Shown here: in pieces, positions 1 to 9,421 of the stretch
Numbering within the stretch: the stretch's first letter is position 1
How the letters are laid out: every line of letters starts with the position of its first letter
Source of the DNA: Mycolicibacterium phlei
GTDB taxonomy: Bacteria > Actinomycetota > Actinomycetes > Mycobacteriales > Mycobacteriaceae
Direction of reading: 5' to 3'
NCBI RefSeq assembly: GCF_001583415.1
Contig: NZ_CP014475.1
Span: 4,650,001-4,714,000 of the forward strand
DNA: 64,000 nucleotides
The notes under the pieces: generated by a model
Seen by the model: only the letters and a program-made list of their open reading frames with translations
The model's database searches: none
What the model was told of the DNA's origin: nothing
Position numbers and translations under genes: made by a program

Positions 1-1024
1 GCCCGATCTGGTCGCCGGAGACTACGAACCGGTGCTCCGGACGGTGTTCGAGGTGGCCGAGGACGTGGGGCTGCCGGTGACGTTCACGCTGGCGATCGGC
101 AACGCCGGCGAGCCGTTCTTCCTGGATGCGCTGACGATGGTGGAGAAGACCAACGCCACCGGCGGGGCCGACGGGCCGCGGGTCACCGCGCAGATCTTCC
201 CGCGCCCGATCGGGCTGGTGCTGGGGCTGGAGCTGTCGGGCAACCCGTTCGTGCTGTACCCCAGCTACCGGGAGATCGCCGGGCTGCCGCTGGCCGAGAA
301 GGTCGCCGAGATGCGCAAACCCGAAGTGCGCGAACGGATCCTCAACGACCAGCCCGCCTCCGACGGGCATCCGCTGATGTTCGCCGCACAGGCCTGGGAC
401 TACATGTTCCCGATGGCCGATCCGCCGAACTACGAACCGTCGCCGCAGGATTCGATCGGCGCCCGGGCGCGGGCCCGCGGGGTGAGCCCGCTGGAGGAGG
501 CCTACGACCGACTGCTCGACGACGACGGTCACGCGATGCTGCTGGTCACCCTGGCCAACTTCCGCAACGGCAACCTCGACACCGTCGCCGAACTGATCCG
601 CCGCGACGACGTGGTCCTCGGTCTGGGCGACGGCGGGGCGCACTACGGAATGATCTGCGACGCAAGCTTTCCCACGTACATGCTGGCGCACTGGTCCCGG
701 GACCGGGCGAGCGGCCGGCTCACGGTGGCCGAGACGGTGCGGGAGCTGACGTCGGTGCCTGCGCGGGTGGCCGGGCTGGCCGACCGCGGCCGGATCGCGG
801 TGGGCTACAAGGCCGACCTCAACGTCATCGACCACGCCGCGGTGCGCTTGCACCGGCCCGTGGTCACCCACGACCTGCCCGCCGGCGGCCGGCGTCTGGA
901 CCAGCGCGCCGACGGCTACGTCGCGACGATCGTCTCCGGGCAGATCATCGCCGAGAACGGTGTGCCGACGTCGGCACGTCCCGGCAGGCTGATCCGCGGC
1001 CGCAGGCCCGCGCCCGCCGCCTAA
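1..1024 (+). CDS. Amidohydrolase family protein, C-terminal part (gene truncated by window start)
   Basis: The reading frame is open from base 2 to the TAA at 1022-1024, so the gene starts upstream of the window; about 340 residues are visible. The protein resembles the C-terminal half of metal-dependent amidohydrolases of the N-acyl-D-amino-acid deacylase/dihydroorotase superfamily. The metal-ligand motif GDGGAHYG lies near residue 210 of the visible part, and a closing segment (GRIAVGYKADLNVID) is typical of the composite beta domain that ends these enzymes. Substrate cannot be told from sequence. The stop overlaps the stop of the convergent PE-PPE-type gene by 2 bases, so there is no room for a terminator between them. 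No signal peptide is visible, but the N-terminus is missing. Confidence 0.8.
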   Translation, partial: PDLVAGDYEPVLRTVFEVAEDVGLPVTFTLAIGNAGEPFFLDALTMVEKTNATGGADGPRVTAQIFPRPIGLVLGLELSGNPFVLYPSYREIAGLPLAEKVAEMRKPEVRERILNDQPASDGHPLMFAAQAWDYMFPMADPPNYEPSPQDSIGARARARGVSPLEEAYDRLLDDDGHAMLLVTLANFRNGNLDTVAELIRRDDVVLGLGDGGAHYGMICDASFPTYMLAHWSRDRASGRLTVAETVRELTSVPARVAGLADRGRIAVGYKADLNVIDHAAVRLHRPVVTHDLPAGGRRLDQRADGYVATIVSGQIIAENGVPTSARPGRLIRGRRPAPAA

Positions 1025-2078
1025 GCGGCAGCCTCGGCGTCATCTGGTCCGGTTTCCTCGGGATCAGTTGTCTCGGAATCGGTTTCGCTCTCGCCGTCGG
1101 CATCGTCGTGCTCCGGATCCGCGGCGGTTTCGGTCATCCCGGGGCTGAACTTGTTGCCGGACTTGACCTTGGCGCCCGAGCCGACCGGGACCGGCTCGTC
1201 GGCCGGCGGTTCCTCGCGGGTCAACTCGAACTGGTCGAGATCGACGTCGTCACGGGCGGTCACCGGCTCGTATCCGCGGCGGTCGTAGGCCGAGTCGATG
1301 ACGGGCCGCAGCAGCCTGTCGACGTCGTCGACCACACGGTCGGGCACGCCGAGCTGGCGCAGCGGCATCGTCAACGGCAACTGCCTGGTGGGCATCAGCA
1401 CGTACAGGTCTGTCCCGCCCTGGCTGTTGACGGCGGCGTCCACCAGCACCCCGGGTTCGGAGGTCGGGTCGACGCCGTTGTAGACGGGGTGGATGTAGAC
1501 CCACCCGGCCACCGCGTTGGCCACCGCGAGCAGGTTCCACGGCCGGTCGGGGAAGTCGGCGAACAGGTCGTACTCCCGGATCAGCCACAGGCTGTCGTAC
1601 GGCGTGTCCGGCGCGGGACCGGGGACGCCGAGGACGCCCTGCAGCACCGGCACCACCGCCGCCAGCCCGTTGCGGGCGTTGGACGGGTCACCGAACAGCA
1701 CGAAACTCAACTGGTCCGGGTCGGGCCGCTGCTCCGCCGGCAGGCTCATCAGGAAGCTCTTGTAGGCGTTGATGACCGGGCACCCTGGCTGATCCCCTGC
1801 AAGACAATCGGTTTCGGCGCACCCATGGAGGCCTTCAGCGATTCGAGGCCGGTAGCGATCGAGCGCCGGAAGTCCAGACTGCCCGGATAGGCGATGCCCT
1901 GGTAGGTCTGCACCCACTCCGGGTGCACGTACGCCGCGATCTGGCCGGGGGTCAGCGCCCCACCGCCGGTACCGCCCAGCATCAGCGCGGTGTGGGCGCC
2001 CGCCGGCGCCACGGCGATCCCCGCGGTGATCGCACACGACGCGGCCGCGACGCAGGCCGCCCTTCTGATGGTCCCCAC
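1021..2078 (-). pseudogene. PE-PPE-domain secreted hydrolase, interrupted by a frameshift
   Basis: Two consecutive minus-strand frames together encode one PE-PPE domain (PF08237, alpha/beta-hydrolase fold). Frame one starts at GTG 2078 with a signal peptide (about 28 residues ending APAGA), then a GGTGGG segment, the YQGIAYPG region and the nucleophile elbow GISQG. Right after QGA the frame slips: the continuation VINAYKSFLMSLP, LSFVLFGDP, the YDLFADFPDRPWNLLA region and LPLLMPLR-like segments lie in another frame, ending at TAG 1021-1023. The join is around 1780-1790, where one extra base is needed to restore frame. The C-terminus carries GAKVKSGNKFSPG followed by an acidic Asp/Glu/Thr tail, shared with the upstream neighbour. 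Either a real pseudogene or a sequencing error; the remainder looks undecayed. Confidence 0.75.
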
Positions 2079-2101
2079 TGCTGCACTCCCCCGGGATTGA
2101 G

Positions 2102-2131
2102 AAGGCCCGGTCCCCGAGGGGACCGGGCCTT
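2102..2131 (-). terminator. Hairpin terminator after the exported-protein gene
   Basis: A perfect 14-base inverted repeat (AAGGCCCGGTCCCC and its complement, 2 bases apart) sits between the stop of the exported-protein gene (2144) and the start of the PE-PPE gene (2078). Read on the minus strand it is followed by CTCAAT rather than a long U-tract, so it is a strong hairpin with a weak tail. It probably separates transcription of the two genes. Confidence 0.65.
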
Positions 2132-2143
2132 TCAGCGGATGAA

Positions 2144-3433
2144 TCAGGCGGTTGCTCCTGCGGACTCGTTCGAGCCCGTGTCCTCGCCGGCTCCGTCACC
2201 GGCACCCTCGTCGTTCGGCTCCGGGTCGGGGGTTTCGGCTTCGGGTGCGTCGCCACCGGTGGTGTCGTCATCGACCGCGGTGGTGCCGCCGGGGACGAAC
2301 TTGTTGCCGGTCTTGACCTTGGTGGTGCCCGGCAGCTTCGGCGCCACGTCGTCACCCTCGGCGTCATCGTCGGCCGTGGCCAGGTCGTCAGCGGTCTCGT
2401 CGTCGGCCGGCGCCCCGTCGTCGCCGGACTTGGCCTCGCCGCCCTCGTCGCCGTCGCCCTCGTCCTCGATGGAGGCCTGCAGTCCGGAGAACTCCTCGTC
2501 GTCCGCGGTGCGGTACACCTCGGAGTCGGACTTCTGCTGCAGCAGCGACGGGCTGGCGAACGGTGTCGGCGCGATCGGCGTCGGCAGCAGGCTCAGCAGG
2601 TTGTCGACGCCGTCGAACACCGCGTCGCGGATCTGCTCGGTGAGCGTGCTGAGCGGCCCGGGCAGCGCGATCAGCGGGTTGGTCAGGATCGTCGCGAGCG
2701 TCTGCAGCAGCCCATCCGGACCCGCCACCTCGTAGACCAGGTTGCTGAGCAGGTTCGGGATCTCGCTCGGGTCACGCAGCGCCGACTCGAAGGTGGCCTC
2801 GAGGGTGGCGGGCAGGTAGCCGAGGTAGCTGACGACGTTGTACGTCAGGTAGATCGGCACGGTCGCGGCCAGGTTCGCGGCCCACACCGTCCGGCCGATG
2901 TCCGACTGGTTCCAGAAGTAGTTGGTCGCACCGATGCCGGGCAGGGCGCTGGCCAGGTTGTCCTCGAGGAAGGCTCCGATCCCGTCGGCGATGTCGTTGA
3001 GCGCGTCGATGATCGGTGTGCTGAGCACCGGCGGCAGCGTGCTGACGATCAGCTCGAGCGAGGTCTTGAAGTCCCAGGCGTAGGTGTAGGCGGGATAGTA
3101 GTCACTGGGATTCAGGTAGCGCTGGACCAGCCAGCTGAACAGGCTCGGGGCGATCGACGGGGTGTTGAGCGCGATCAGCGTAGCGGTCGAGATGTCGAAC
3201 GGCAGCGAGGTGTTCGCGTCGGAGATGACGGTGACGGCGCCGATCGTGCCGTTGACGACATCACCGAAGTTGTACAGCAGGTCGGTGACGATCGAGGTGG
3301 GCGCGACCTCGGCCGTGATGACGTGGGCGGAGCGGTCATCGGGCACGGCCACCACGGCGCCGGTCGAGACGACGCCGGCGGCCACGATGGCTGCTGCGAG
3401 TTTGGTGGGCATTGGGCGAGCGGTAGCGGTCAT
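2144..3433 (-). CDS. Exported mycobacterial protein of unknown function with GNKFxPG motif and acidic tail
   Basis: 429 residues. ATG at 3433 follows a GGGGGAT ribosome-binding sequence. An N-terminal signal-type segment (about residues 10-32, Ala/Val-rich) indicates export. The middle (about 40-290) is hydrophobic/amphipathic, with Leu/Pro/Ser/Asn-rich stretches and no recognised catalytic motif. After about residue 300 comes a long Asp/Glu/Ala/Gly-rich disordered region, then TTKVKTGNKFVPGG about 55 residues from the end and an acidic tail. The same motif and tail occur in the next gene downstream, suggesting a common C-terminal module. I do not recognise a function; surface or secreted localisation is inferred. 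The 137-base AT-richer gap upstream presumably holds its promoter. Confidence 0.75.
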   Translation of the reverse strand: MTATARPMPTKLAAAIVAAGVVSTGAVVAVPDDRSAHVITAEVAPTSIVTDLLYNFGDVVNGTIGAVTVISDANTSLPFDISTATLIALNTPSIAPSLFSWLVQRYLNPSDYYPAYTYAWDFKTSLELIVSTLPPVLSTPIIDALNDIADGIGAFLEDNLASALPGIGATNYFWNQSDIGRTVWAANLAATVPIYLTYNVVSYLGYLPATLEATFESALRDPSEIPNLLSNLVYEVAGPDGLLQTLATILTNPLIALPGPLSTLTEQIRDAVFDGVDNLLSLLPTPIAPTPFASPSLLQQKSDSEVYRTADDEEFSGLQASIEDEGDGDEGGEAKSGDDGAPADDETADDLATADDDAEGDDVAPKLPGTTKVKTGNKFVPGGTTAVDDDTTGGDAPEAETPDPEPNDEGAGDGAGEDTGSNESAGATA

Positions 3434-3648
3434 GTATCCCCCTTCGGAAGTGACCCGCGGTTTACACGGGCCCGGCGGTGTGACGCCGCTTACGGAGCAT
3501 ACGGCCGTGATCTACACATTCGTCAATATTTACTGGCAAACTTTTTCGACGTTTCAGAAAATTAAAAACCGTGTCGGACCCCGTAGCCCCGCCCGCTACG
3601 GAGAAGATCAAAGCAACCGCGGCAGCGAACCCTGCCAAGATGGAGGAC

Positions 3649-4023
3649 ATGAGCGTCAAGGTGGACCTGGCCCGGCTGGCCGACGTGCTGGCCGACTTCC
3701 CGTTCGGATACCTGATCACGGTCGGCGACGACTACCGCGCGCATACCGTCGCGGTCGAGCCGGTCCTCACCGACGGCCGCCTCGACCTCGGCACGGTCGG
3801 TAGGCACACCCGGCAGAACACCGCCGCCCACCCCGACGTGACGCTCGTGTGGCCCCCGCGCGAACCGGGCGGGTACTCGCTGATCGTCGACGGCCGCGCC
3901 CTGCCCGCCGCCGACACCCTGACCGTCGAACCCGTCAAGGCCGTGCTGCACCGCAAGGCCACCGAGGCCTCGCCCGCGACCAGCCCGGACTGCCTGCACG
4001 ACTGTGTCCCGCTGAAGAAGTAG
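3649..4023 (+). CDS. Pyridoxamine 5'-phosphate oxidase-like split-barrel protein
   Basis: A small protein with the FMN/F420-binding split beta-barrel pattern: the opening [22 protein letters not shown], a central strand pair around [28 protein letters not shown] and a final strand ([10 protein letters not shown]). Mycobacteria carry many such deazaflavin- or flavin-binding proteins, and the reaction cannot be assigned. Start is uncertain: ATG 3649 (124 aa) matches where the fold begins; ATG 3640 and GTG 3571 (150 aa) are in frame. A GGAGG at 3642-3646 lies only 2 bases before 3649, too close for a normal Shine-Dalgarno. The C-terminus ends with a Cys-containing [11 protein letters not shown]. 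Confidence 0.7.
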   Translation: MSVKVDLARLADVLADFPFGYLITVGDDYRAHTVAVEPVLTDGRLDLGTVGRHTRQNTAAHPDVTLVWPPREPGGYSLIVDGRALPAADTLTVEPVKAVLHRKATEASPATSPDCLHDCVPLKK

Positions 4024-4037
4024 CGCGACCCACCGCC

Positions 4038-4095
4038 CGAGTGTGGGCTTGTTACACGCCTTTCGCGGAAAAAGCGTGCGGGTAACCCACGTTCG
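4038..4095. repeat. Intergenic hairpin repeat, copy A
   Basis: An imperfect inverted repeat between the split-barrel gene and the groEL2 terminator. Its right arm contains gtgcgggtaacccacgttcg (4076-4095), identical to the right arm of the perfect hairpin at 26293-26350; the left arm (4038-4059) pairs with several mismatches. The loop also contains the CTTTCGCGG-type segment seen in the other copy. It lies after the stop of a plus-strand gene and may act as a U-tract-less transcription end. Confidence 0.6.
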
Positions 4096-4103
4096 CGGAC
4101 ATA

Positions 4104-4143
4104 GGAAAAAGCCCGGGGCGCCGAAGCGCTCCCGGGCTTTTCC
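4104..4143 (-). terminator. Intrinsic terminator of groEL2
   Basis: On the minus strand, 12 bases after the groEL2 stop, a GGAAAAGCCCGGG stem pairs across an approximately 14-base loop and ends in a CTTTTT run. Stem plus T-run is a classic factor-independent terminator, unusually good for a high-GC mycobacterial genome. Confidence 0.85.
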
Positions 4144-4155
4144 GAAAGGACTGAC

Positions 4156-5895
<1,740 letters not shown>

Positions 5896-5922
5896 CTAGC
5901 ACTCGCCGGTCGCGAGTGCCAA
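5896..5922. promoter_or_regulatory. CIRCE operator 1 (HrcA site) of groEL2
   Basis: CTAGCACTC, 9 spacer bases, GAGTGCCAA: nearly the CIRCE consensus TTAGCACTC-N9-GAGTGCTAA. It sits 115 bases upstream of the groEL2 ATG and is palindromic, so strand is not assigned. HrcA binding is known for this element in actinobacteria. Confidence 0.93.
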
Positions 5923-5930
5923 CTGCATTC

Positions 5931-5957
5931 TTAGCACTCGCCCAGGGAGAGTGCAAG
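5931..5957. promoter_or_regulatory. CIRCE operator 2 (HrcA site) of groEL2
   Basis: TTAGCACTC, 9 spacer bases, GAGTGCAAG: a second CIRCE, its left arm a perfect match to consensus. The two elements are 35 bases apart start to start, so two HrcA dimers could bind side by side. It is also within about 135 bases of the divergent ahpC start. Confidence 0.92.
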
Positions 5958-5997
5958 GTTGTTCGACCTGTGGCCGGAGGGCATCCATCGGCGTCAA

Positions 5998-6049
5998 CTA
6001 TTTGTGATCTTGCTATCAATCGCTTGAGGCAATCGATAGGTTCTACCTA
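5998..6049. promoter_or_regulatory. Candidate OxyR operator and promoter in front of ahpC
   Basis: Between the CIRCE elements and ahpC there is a run of CTAT/ATAG half-sites: CTAT at 5998, CTATC at 6013-6017 and GATAG at 6035-6039. The last two form an inverted repeat with further imperfect symmetry inside. TAGGT-TCT-ACCTA (6037-6049) is a second small palindrome and contains a possible -10, TAGGTT. LysR-type OxyR sites are built from ATAG/CTAT half-sites, and an oxyR gene lies downstream. Assignment is by pattern and context only. Confidence 0.5.
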
Positions 6050-6091
6050 AATTGCCTTACGGGAAAGTTAGTTCGATCCGATTGGAGCCAC

Positions 6092-6655
6092 ATGTCCATC
6101 CTCAACACCGAGATCAAGCCGTTCCAGGCCACCGCCTTCCGCAACGGCGAGTACGTCGAGGTCTCCGATGCCGACGTGCGCGGCAAGTGGTCGATCTTCT
6201 TCTTCTATCCGGCCGACTTCACGTTCGTCTGCCCGACCGAGCTCGGCGACATGGCCGACCTGTACGACGAGTTCCAGAAGCTCGGCGTCGAGATCTACGC
6301 GGTGTCCACCGACACCCACCACGTGCACGCCGCCTGGCACAAGGCCTCCGACACCATCGGCAAGATCCGCTACTACATGGTCGGTGACCCGTCGGGCACC
6401 ATCACCCGCAACTTCGACAACATGCGCGAGGGCCAGGGCCTGGCCGACCGCGGCACCTTCCTCGTCGACCCCGACGGCATCATCCAGTACCTGGAGATCA
6501 CCCCGGAGGGCGTCGGCCGCAACGCCGCCGAGCTGCTGCGCAAGGTGAAGGCCGCGCAGTACGTGCGCAACCACCCGGGCGAGGTCTGCCCCGCCAAGTG
6601 GGAAGAGGGCGAGGAGACCCTGGCTCCGTCGATCGACCTCGTGGGCAAGATCTGA
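6092..6655 (+). CDS. ahpC: Alkyl hydroperoxide reductase peroxiredoxin subunit AhpC
   Basis: 187 residues, the same length as and closely similar throughout to the enterobacterial AhpC. It is a typical 2-Cys peroxiredoxin that reduces H2O2, organic peroxides and peroxynitrite. Peroxidatic C47 sits in DFTFVCPTE and resolving C166 in [10 protein letters not shown]; the [12 protein letters not shown] and [12 protein letters not shown] segments are conserved. The end ([13 protein letters not shown]) is the normal C-terminus. It is not the 195-residue AhpC paired with AhpD that is usual in mycobacteria; here its reductant is the AhpF encoded 98 bases downstream. GGAG precedes the ATG by 6 bases. 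Probably OxyR-controlled. Confidence 0.97.
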   Translation: MSILNTEIKPFQATAFRNGEYVEVSDADVRGKWSIFFFYPADFTFVCPTELGDMADLYDEFQKLGVEIYAVSTDTHHVHAAWHKASDTIGKIRYYMVGDPSGTITRNFDNMREGQGLADRGTFLVDPDGIIQYLEITPEGVGRNAAELLRKVKAAQYVRNHPGEVCPAKWEEGEETLAPSIDLVGKI

Positions 6656-6693
6656 CGTTCTGAACTGCCGGTGAGGCCGGCTCGCCCGGCACG

Positions 6694-6716
6694 GTCCCGC
6701 CCACCACGGGCGGGCC
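6694..6716 (+). promoter_or_regulatory. Intercistronic hairpin between ahpC and ahpF
   Basis: CCCGCCC, a 5-base loop, GGGCGGG (6696-6714), extendable by a few pairs, in the 98-base gap between ahpC and ahpF. No U-tract follows. Such a hairpin could act as a partial terminator or protect the ahpC 3' end, giving more peroxiredoxin than reductase; this role is inferred. Confidence 0.45.
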
Positions 6717-6753
6717 GGCCCCACCATCCCACCCCTTCTTTCAGGAGACCACC

Positions 6754-8325
6754 ATGCTCGACGCCTCGACCACCGCACAGCTGAAGACCTACCTGGAGAA
6801 GGTCACCACGCCGATCGAACTGGTGGCCTCCCTCGACGACAGCCCCAAGTCCGCGGAACTCGCCGCGCTCCTCGAGGAGACCGCGGCGCTGTCCGACAAG
6901 GTGACCTACCGCCGCGCCGACGACGACGCACGCCGTCCGTCGTTCCGCATCGAGCGGGTGGGCACCGACATCCGGGTGCAGTTCGCCGGCCTGCCGATGG
7001 GCCACGAGTTCAGCTCCTACGTCCTGGCGCTGCTGCAGGTGGGCGGGCATCCGGTCAAGGTCTCCGACGAACTGGCCGACACCATCAAGTCGCTCGACGG
7101 TGACTACCAGTTCGAGACGTACATGTCGCTGTCGTGCCAGAACTGCCCGGACGTCGTCCAGGCGCTCAACGCGATGAGCGTGCTCAACCCGCGCATCCGG
7201 GTGGTCGCCATCGACGGCGCCCTGTTCCAGGACGAGGTCGAGGCGCGCAAGGTGCTCGCGGTGCCCACCGTCTACCTCAACGGTGAACTGTTCGACTCCG
7301 GCCGGATGAGCATCGAGCAGATCGTCGCCAAGCTCGACACCGGCGCCGCCGCCCGCGACGCCGAGAAGATGAAGGGCAAGGCCCCGTTCGACGTGCTCGT
7401 CGTCGGCGCCGGCCCGGCGGGCGCCACCGCCGCCATCTACGCCGCCCGCAAGGGTCTGCGCACCGGTATGGCCGCCGAGCGGATCGGCGGTCAGGTGCTC
7501 GACACCATGGCGATCGAGAACTTCATCTCGGTGCCGCACACCGAGGGCCCCAAGCTGGCCGCCGCGCTCGAGGAGCACGTCCGCGAGTACGACGTCGACA
7601 TCATGCCGATGCAGGAGGCGGTCGAGCTGATCCCCGCTCTCGAGGAGGGCGGCCTGACCGAGATCCGCTTCCGCAACGGCGCCACGCTGTCGGCCCGCTC
7701 GGTGGTGCTCGCCACCGGCGCCCGCTGGCGCAACATGAACGTCCCCGGCGAGCAGGAGTACCGCAACAAGGGCGTCACCTTCTGCCCGCACTGCGACGGC
7801 CCGCTGTTCAAGGGCAAGCGCGTCGCCGTCATCGGCGGCGGTAACTCCGGCGTCGAGGCCGCCATCGACCTGGCCGGTGTGGTCGGCCACGTCACGCTGC
7901 TGGAGTTCGACACCAAGCTGCGCGCCGACGCGGTCCTGCAGCGCAAGCTGCACAGCCTGCCCAACGTCGACGTCATCCTCAACGCCGCCACCACCGAGGT
8001 CGTCGGCGACGGCACCCAGGTGACCGGGCTGCGCTACCGGGACCGCGACACCGACGAGCAGCACGAGCTCGCGCTCGAGGGCGTCTTCGTCCAGATCGGT
8101 CTGCTGCCCAACACCGAGTGGCTCAAGGGCACGCTCGAGCTGACCGACCGCGGCGAGGTCGTCGTCAACGCCGCGGGCGCCACCTCGGCGCCGGGTGTGT
8201 TCGCGGCCGGCGACTGCACGACCACGCCGTACAAGCAGATCGTCATCGCGCTGGGTGCCGGCGCGACCGCGTCGCTGAGCGCCTTCGACCATTTGATCCG
8301 CACGTCCGCGCCGACTGCCGGTTGA
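6754..8325 (+). CDS. ahpF: Alkyl hydroperoxide reductase flavoprotein subunit AhpF
   Basis: 523 residues, full length. N-terminal tandem thioredoxin-fold domain (about 1-195) with the redox pair C128/C131 (LSCQNCPD), then a thioredoxin-reductase-like FAD/NADH module: FAD motif [12 protein letters not shown] near 217, redox pair C344/C347 (TFCPHCDG), NAD(P) motif GGGNSG near 360 and the final [13 protein letters not shown] segment. It passes electrons from NADH through FAD and the two disulfides to AhpC. AGGAGA precedes the ATG at proper spacing. Long open frames on the other strand are shadows of its codon bias. Confidence 0.97.
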   Translation: MLDASTTAQLKTYLEKVTTPIELVASLDDSPKSAELAALLEETAALSDKVTYRRADDDARRPSFRIERVGTDIRVQFAGLPMGHEFSSYVLALLQVGGHPVKVSDELADTIKSLDGDYQFETYMSLSCQNCPDVVQALNAMSVLNPRIRVVAIDGALFQDEVEARKVLAVPTVYLNGELFDSGRMSIEQIVAKLDTGAAARDAEKMKGKAPFDVLVVGAGPAGATAAIYAARKGLRTGMAAERIGGQVLDTMAIENFISVPHTEGPKLAAALEEHVREYDVDIMPMQEAVELIPALEEGGLTEIRFRNGATLSARSVVLATGARWRNMNVPGEQEYRNKGVTFCPHCDGPLFKGKRVAVIGGGNSGVEAAIDLAGVVGHVTLLEFDTKLRADAVLQRKLHSLPNVDVILNAATTEVVGDGTQVTGLRYRDRDTDEQHELALEGVFVQIGLLPNTEWLKGTLELTDRGEVVVNAAGATSAPGVFAAGDCTTTPYKQIVIALGAGATASLSAFDHLIRTSAPTAG

Positions 8326-8353
8326 CGGGCGCCTACCAGCGCTAGCATCGGTC

Positions 8354-9304
8354 ATGGCCAGTACCCCCTCGGTCGCCCAGCTCCGCGCGTTCGTCGCGGT
8401 CAGCCGGCTACAGCATTTCGGGGCGGCCGCGACTCAGCTGGGGATCTCCCAACCGACGCTGAGCCAGCTGTTGTCCAAGCTGGAGGCCAACCTCGGCCTG
8501 CAGCTCATCGAACGCACCTCCCGGCGGGTGCTCGTCACCCCGGCGGGCCAGCGGCTGCTGCCGCACGCCGAGGCCGCGGTGGAGGCGGTGCACGCCATCG
8601 TCGACGCCGCGGAACCGGCGGGGTGGCTGTTCGGTGCACTGCGCGTGGGCATCATCCCGACGATCGCCCCCTACCTGCTGCCGACGCTGCTGGGCACGCT
8701 GCACGACGAGGCACCCGATCTGCGGCTGGTGGTGCGCGAGGAGCAGACCCACCGGCTGCTCGACGCGCTGCGCCGCGACGAGATCGACGTCGCGCTGCTG
8801 GCCCTGCCCATCAGCGAGCCGGGTCTGGTCGCCCAGCCGGTCTACGAGGAGGACTTCGTGCTGGCGGTCAGTGCGGACTCCGAACTCGCCGGCGCCACCG
8901 ACGTGCCGATCGAGGCGCTGCGCCGCCAGCCGCTGCTGCTGCTGGACGAGGGCCACTGCCTGCGCGACCAGGCGCTGGAGGTGTGCGCGCTGGCCAACGT
9001 CCAGGACACCGGCCACGACGCCGCCCGGGCCAGCTCACTGCCCACCGTCGTCCAGCTGGTGGCCGCCGGGATGGGCGCCACCCTGCTGCCCGCCACCGCG
9101 GTACCCGTCGAGACGCGCGGCGCCGCGCTCGGCATCGCCACCTTCGCCGACCCCGCCCCCGGCCGGCGGGTCGGCATCGTGTGGCGCGCCGCCAGCTCGC
9201 GCGGCGAACGTTTCCTCGACCTGGCCCGGGTCATCCGCCGCGCGGTGGTCGACGGCGGGCTGCCCGCCCGATCCGTGGTGGGCGTCGACTCGCTGGCCGG
9301 GTAG
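8354..9304 (+). CDS. oxyR: Hydrogen peroxide sensor-regulator OxyR (LysR family)
   Basis: 316 residues. N-terminal winged HTH (SVAQLRAFVAVSRLQHFGAAA, then ISQPTLSQ, to about residue 65) and an effector domain. The redox switch is intact: C202 and C211 in DEGHCLRDQALEVC match the spacing of E. coli C199/C208. The segment IPTIAPYLLP and the VAAGMGATLLPA stretch are also OxyR-specific. It lies 28 bases downstream of ahpF on the same strand rather than divergent from ahpC, so it may be co-transcribed with its likely targets. In M. tuberculosis oxyR is a decayed pseudogene; here nothing is missing. Confidence 0.93.
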   Translation: MASTPSVAQLRAFVAVSRLQHFGAAATQLGISQPTLSQLLSKLEANLGLQLIERTSRRVLVTPAGQRLLPHAEAAVEAVHAIVDAAEPAGWLFGALRVGIIPTIAPYLLPTLLGTLHDEAPDLRLVVREEQTHRLLDALRRDEIDVALLALPISEPGLVAQPVYEEDFVLAVSADSELAGATDVPIEALRRQPLLLLDEGHCLRDQALEVCALANVQDTGHDAARASSLPTVVQLVAAGMGATLLPATAVPVETRGAALGIATFADPAPGRRVGIVWRAASSRGERFLDLARVIRRAVVDGGLPARSVVGVDSLAG

Positions 9305-9306
9305 CG

Positions 9307-9416
9307 TATCCCTTCTGACACCCCCGGGAGTGCACACGAGTGCGCTGAGAGGACGGCTGAGCGGCCGTCGACCGGATGAACCTGACCGGGTAATGCCGGC
9401 GTAGGGAGAAGGGATA
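9307..9416 (+). ncRNA. TPP riboswitch controlling ykoEDC
   Basis: Contains the thi-box landmarks CTGAGAGGAC (about 9345-9354) and CCTGACCGGGTAATGCCGGC followed by GTAGGGA. A perfect 10-base closing helix P1 is visible: tatcccttct (9307-9316) with agaagggata (9407-9416). The 3' strand of P1 includes the GAAGGGA that serves as ykoE Shine-Dalgarno, 7 bases before the ATG, so TPP binding would hide the ribosome site; control is probably translational. The element begins 2 bases after the oxyR stop. Confidence 0.95.
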
Positions 9417-9421
9417 TCCGC

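Noticed and set aside
1021-2367. A single 448-residue minus-strand open frame
   Set aside because: Its first 180 residues are Arg/Pro/Thr-rich nonsense overlapping the signal-peptide frame and the gene upstream; only the later part is real, as the second half of the frameshifted PE-PPE gene.
6373-8355. 660-codon minus-strand frame over ahpC-ahpF
   Set aside because: Antisense to two clear genes, with low-complexity Val/Gly/Asp content; shadow of codon bias.
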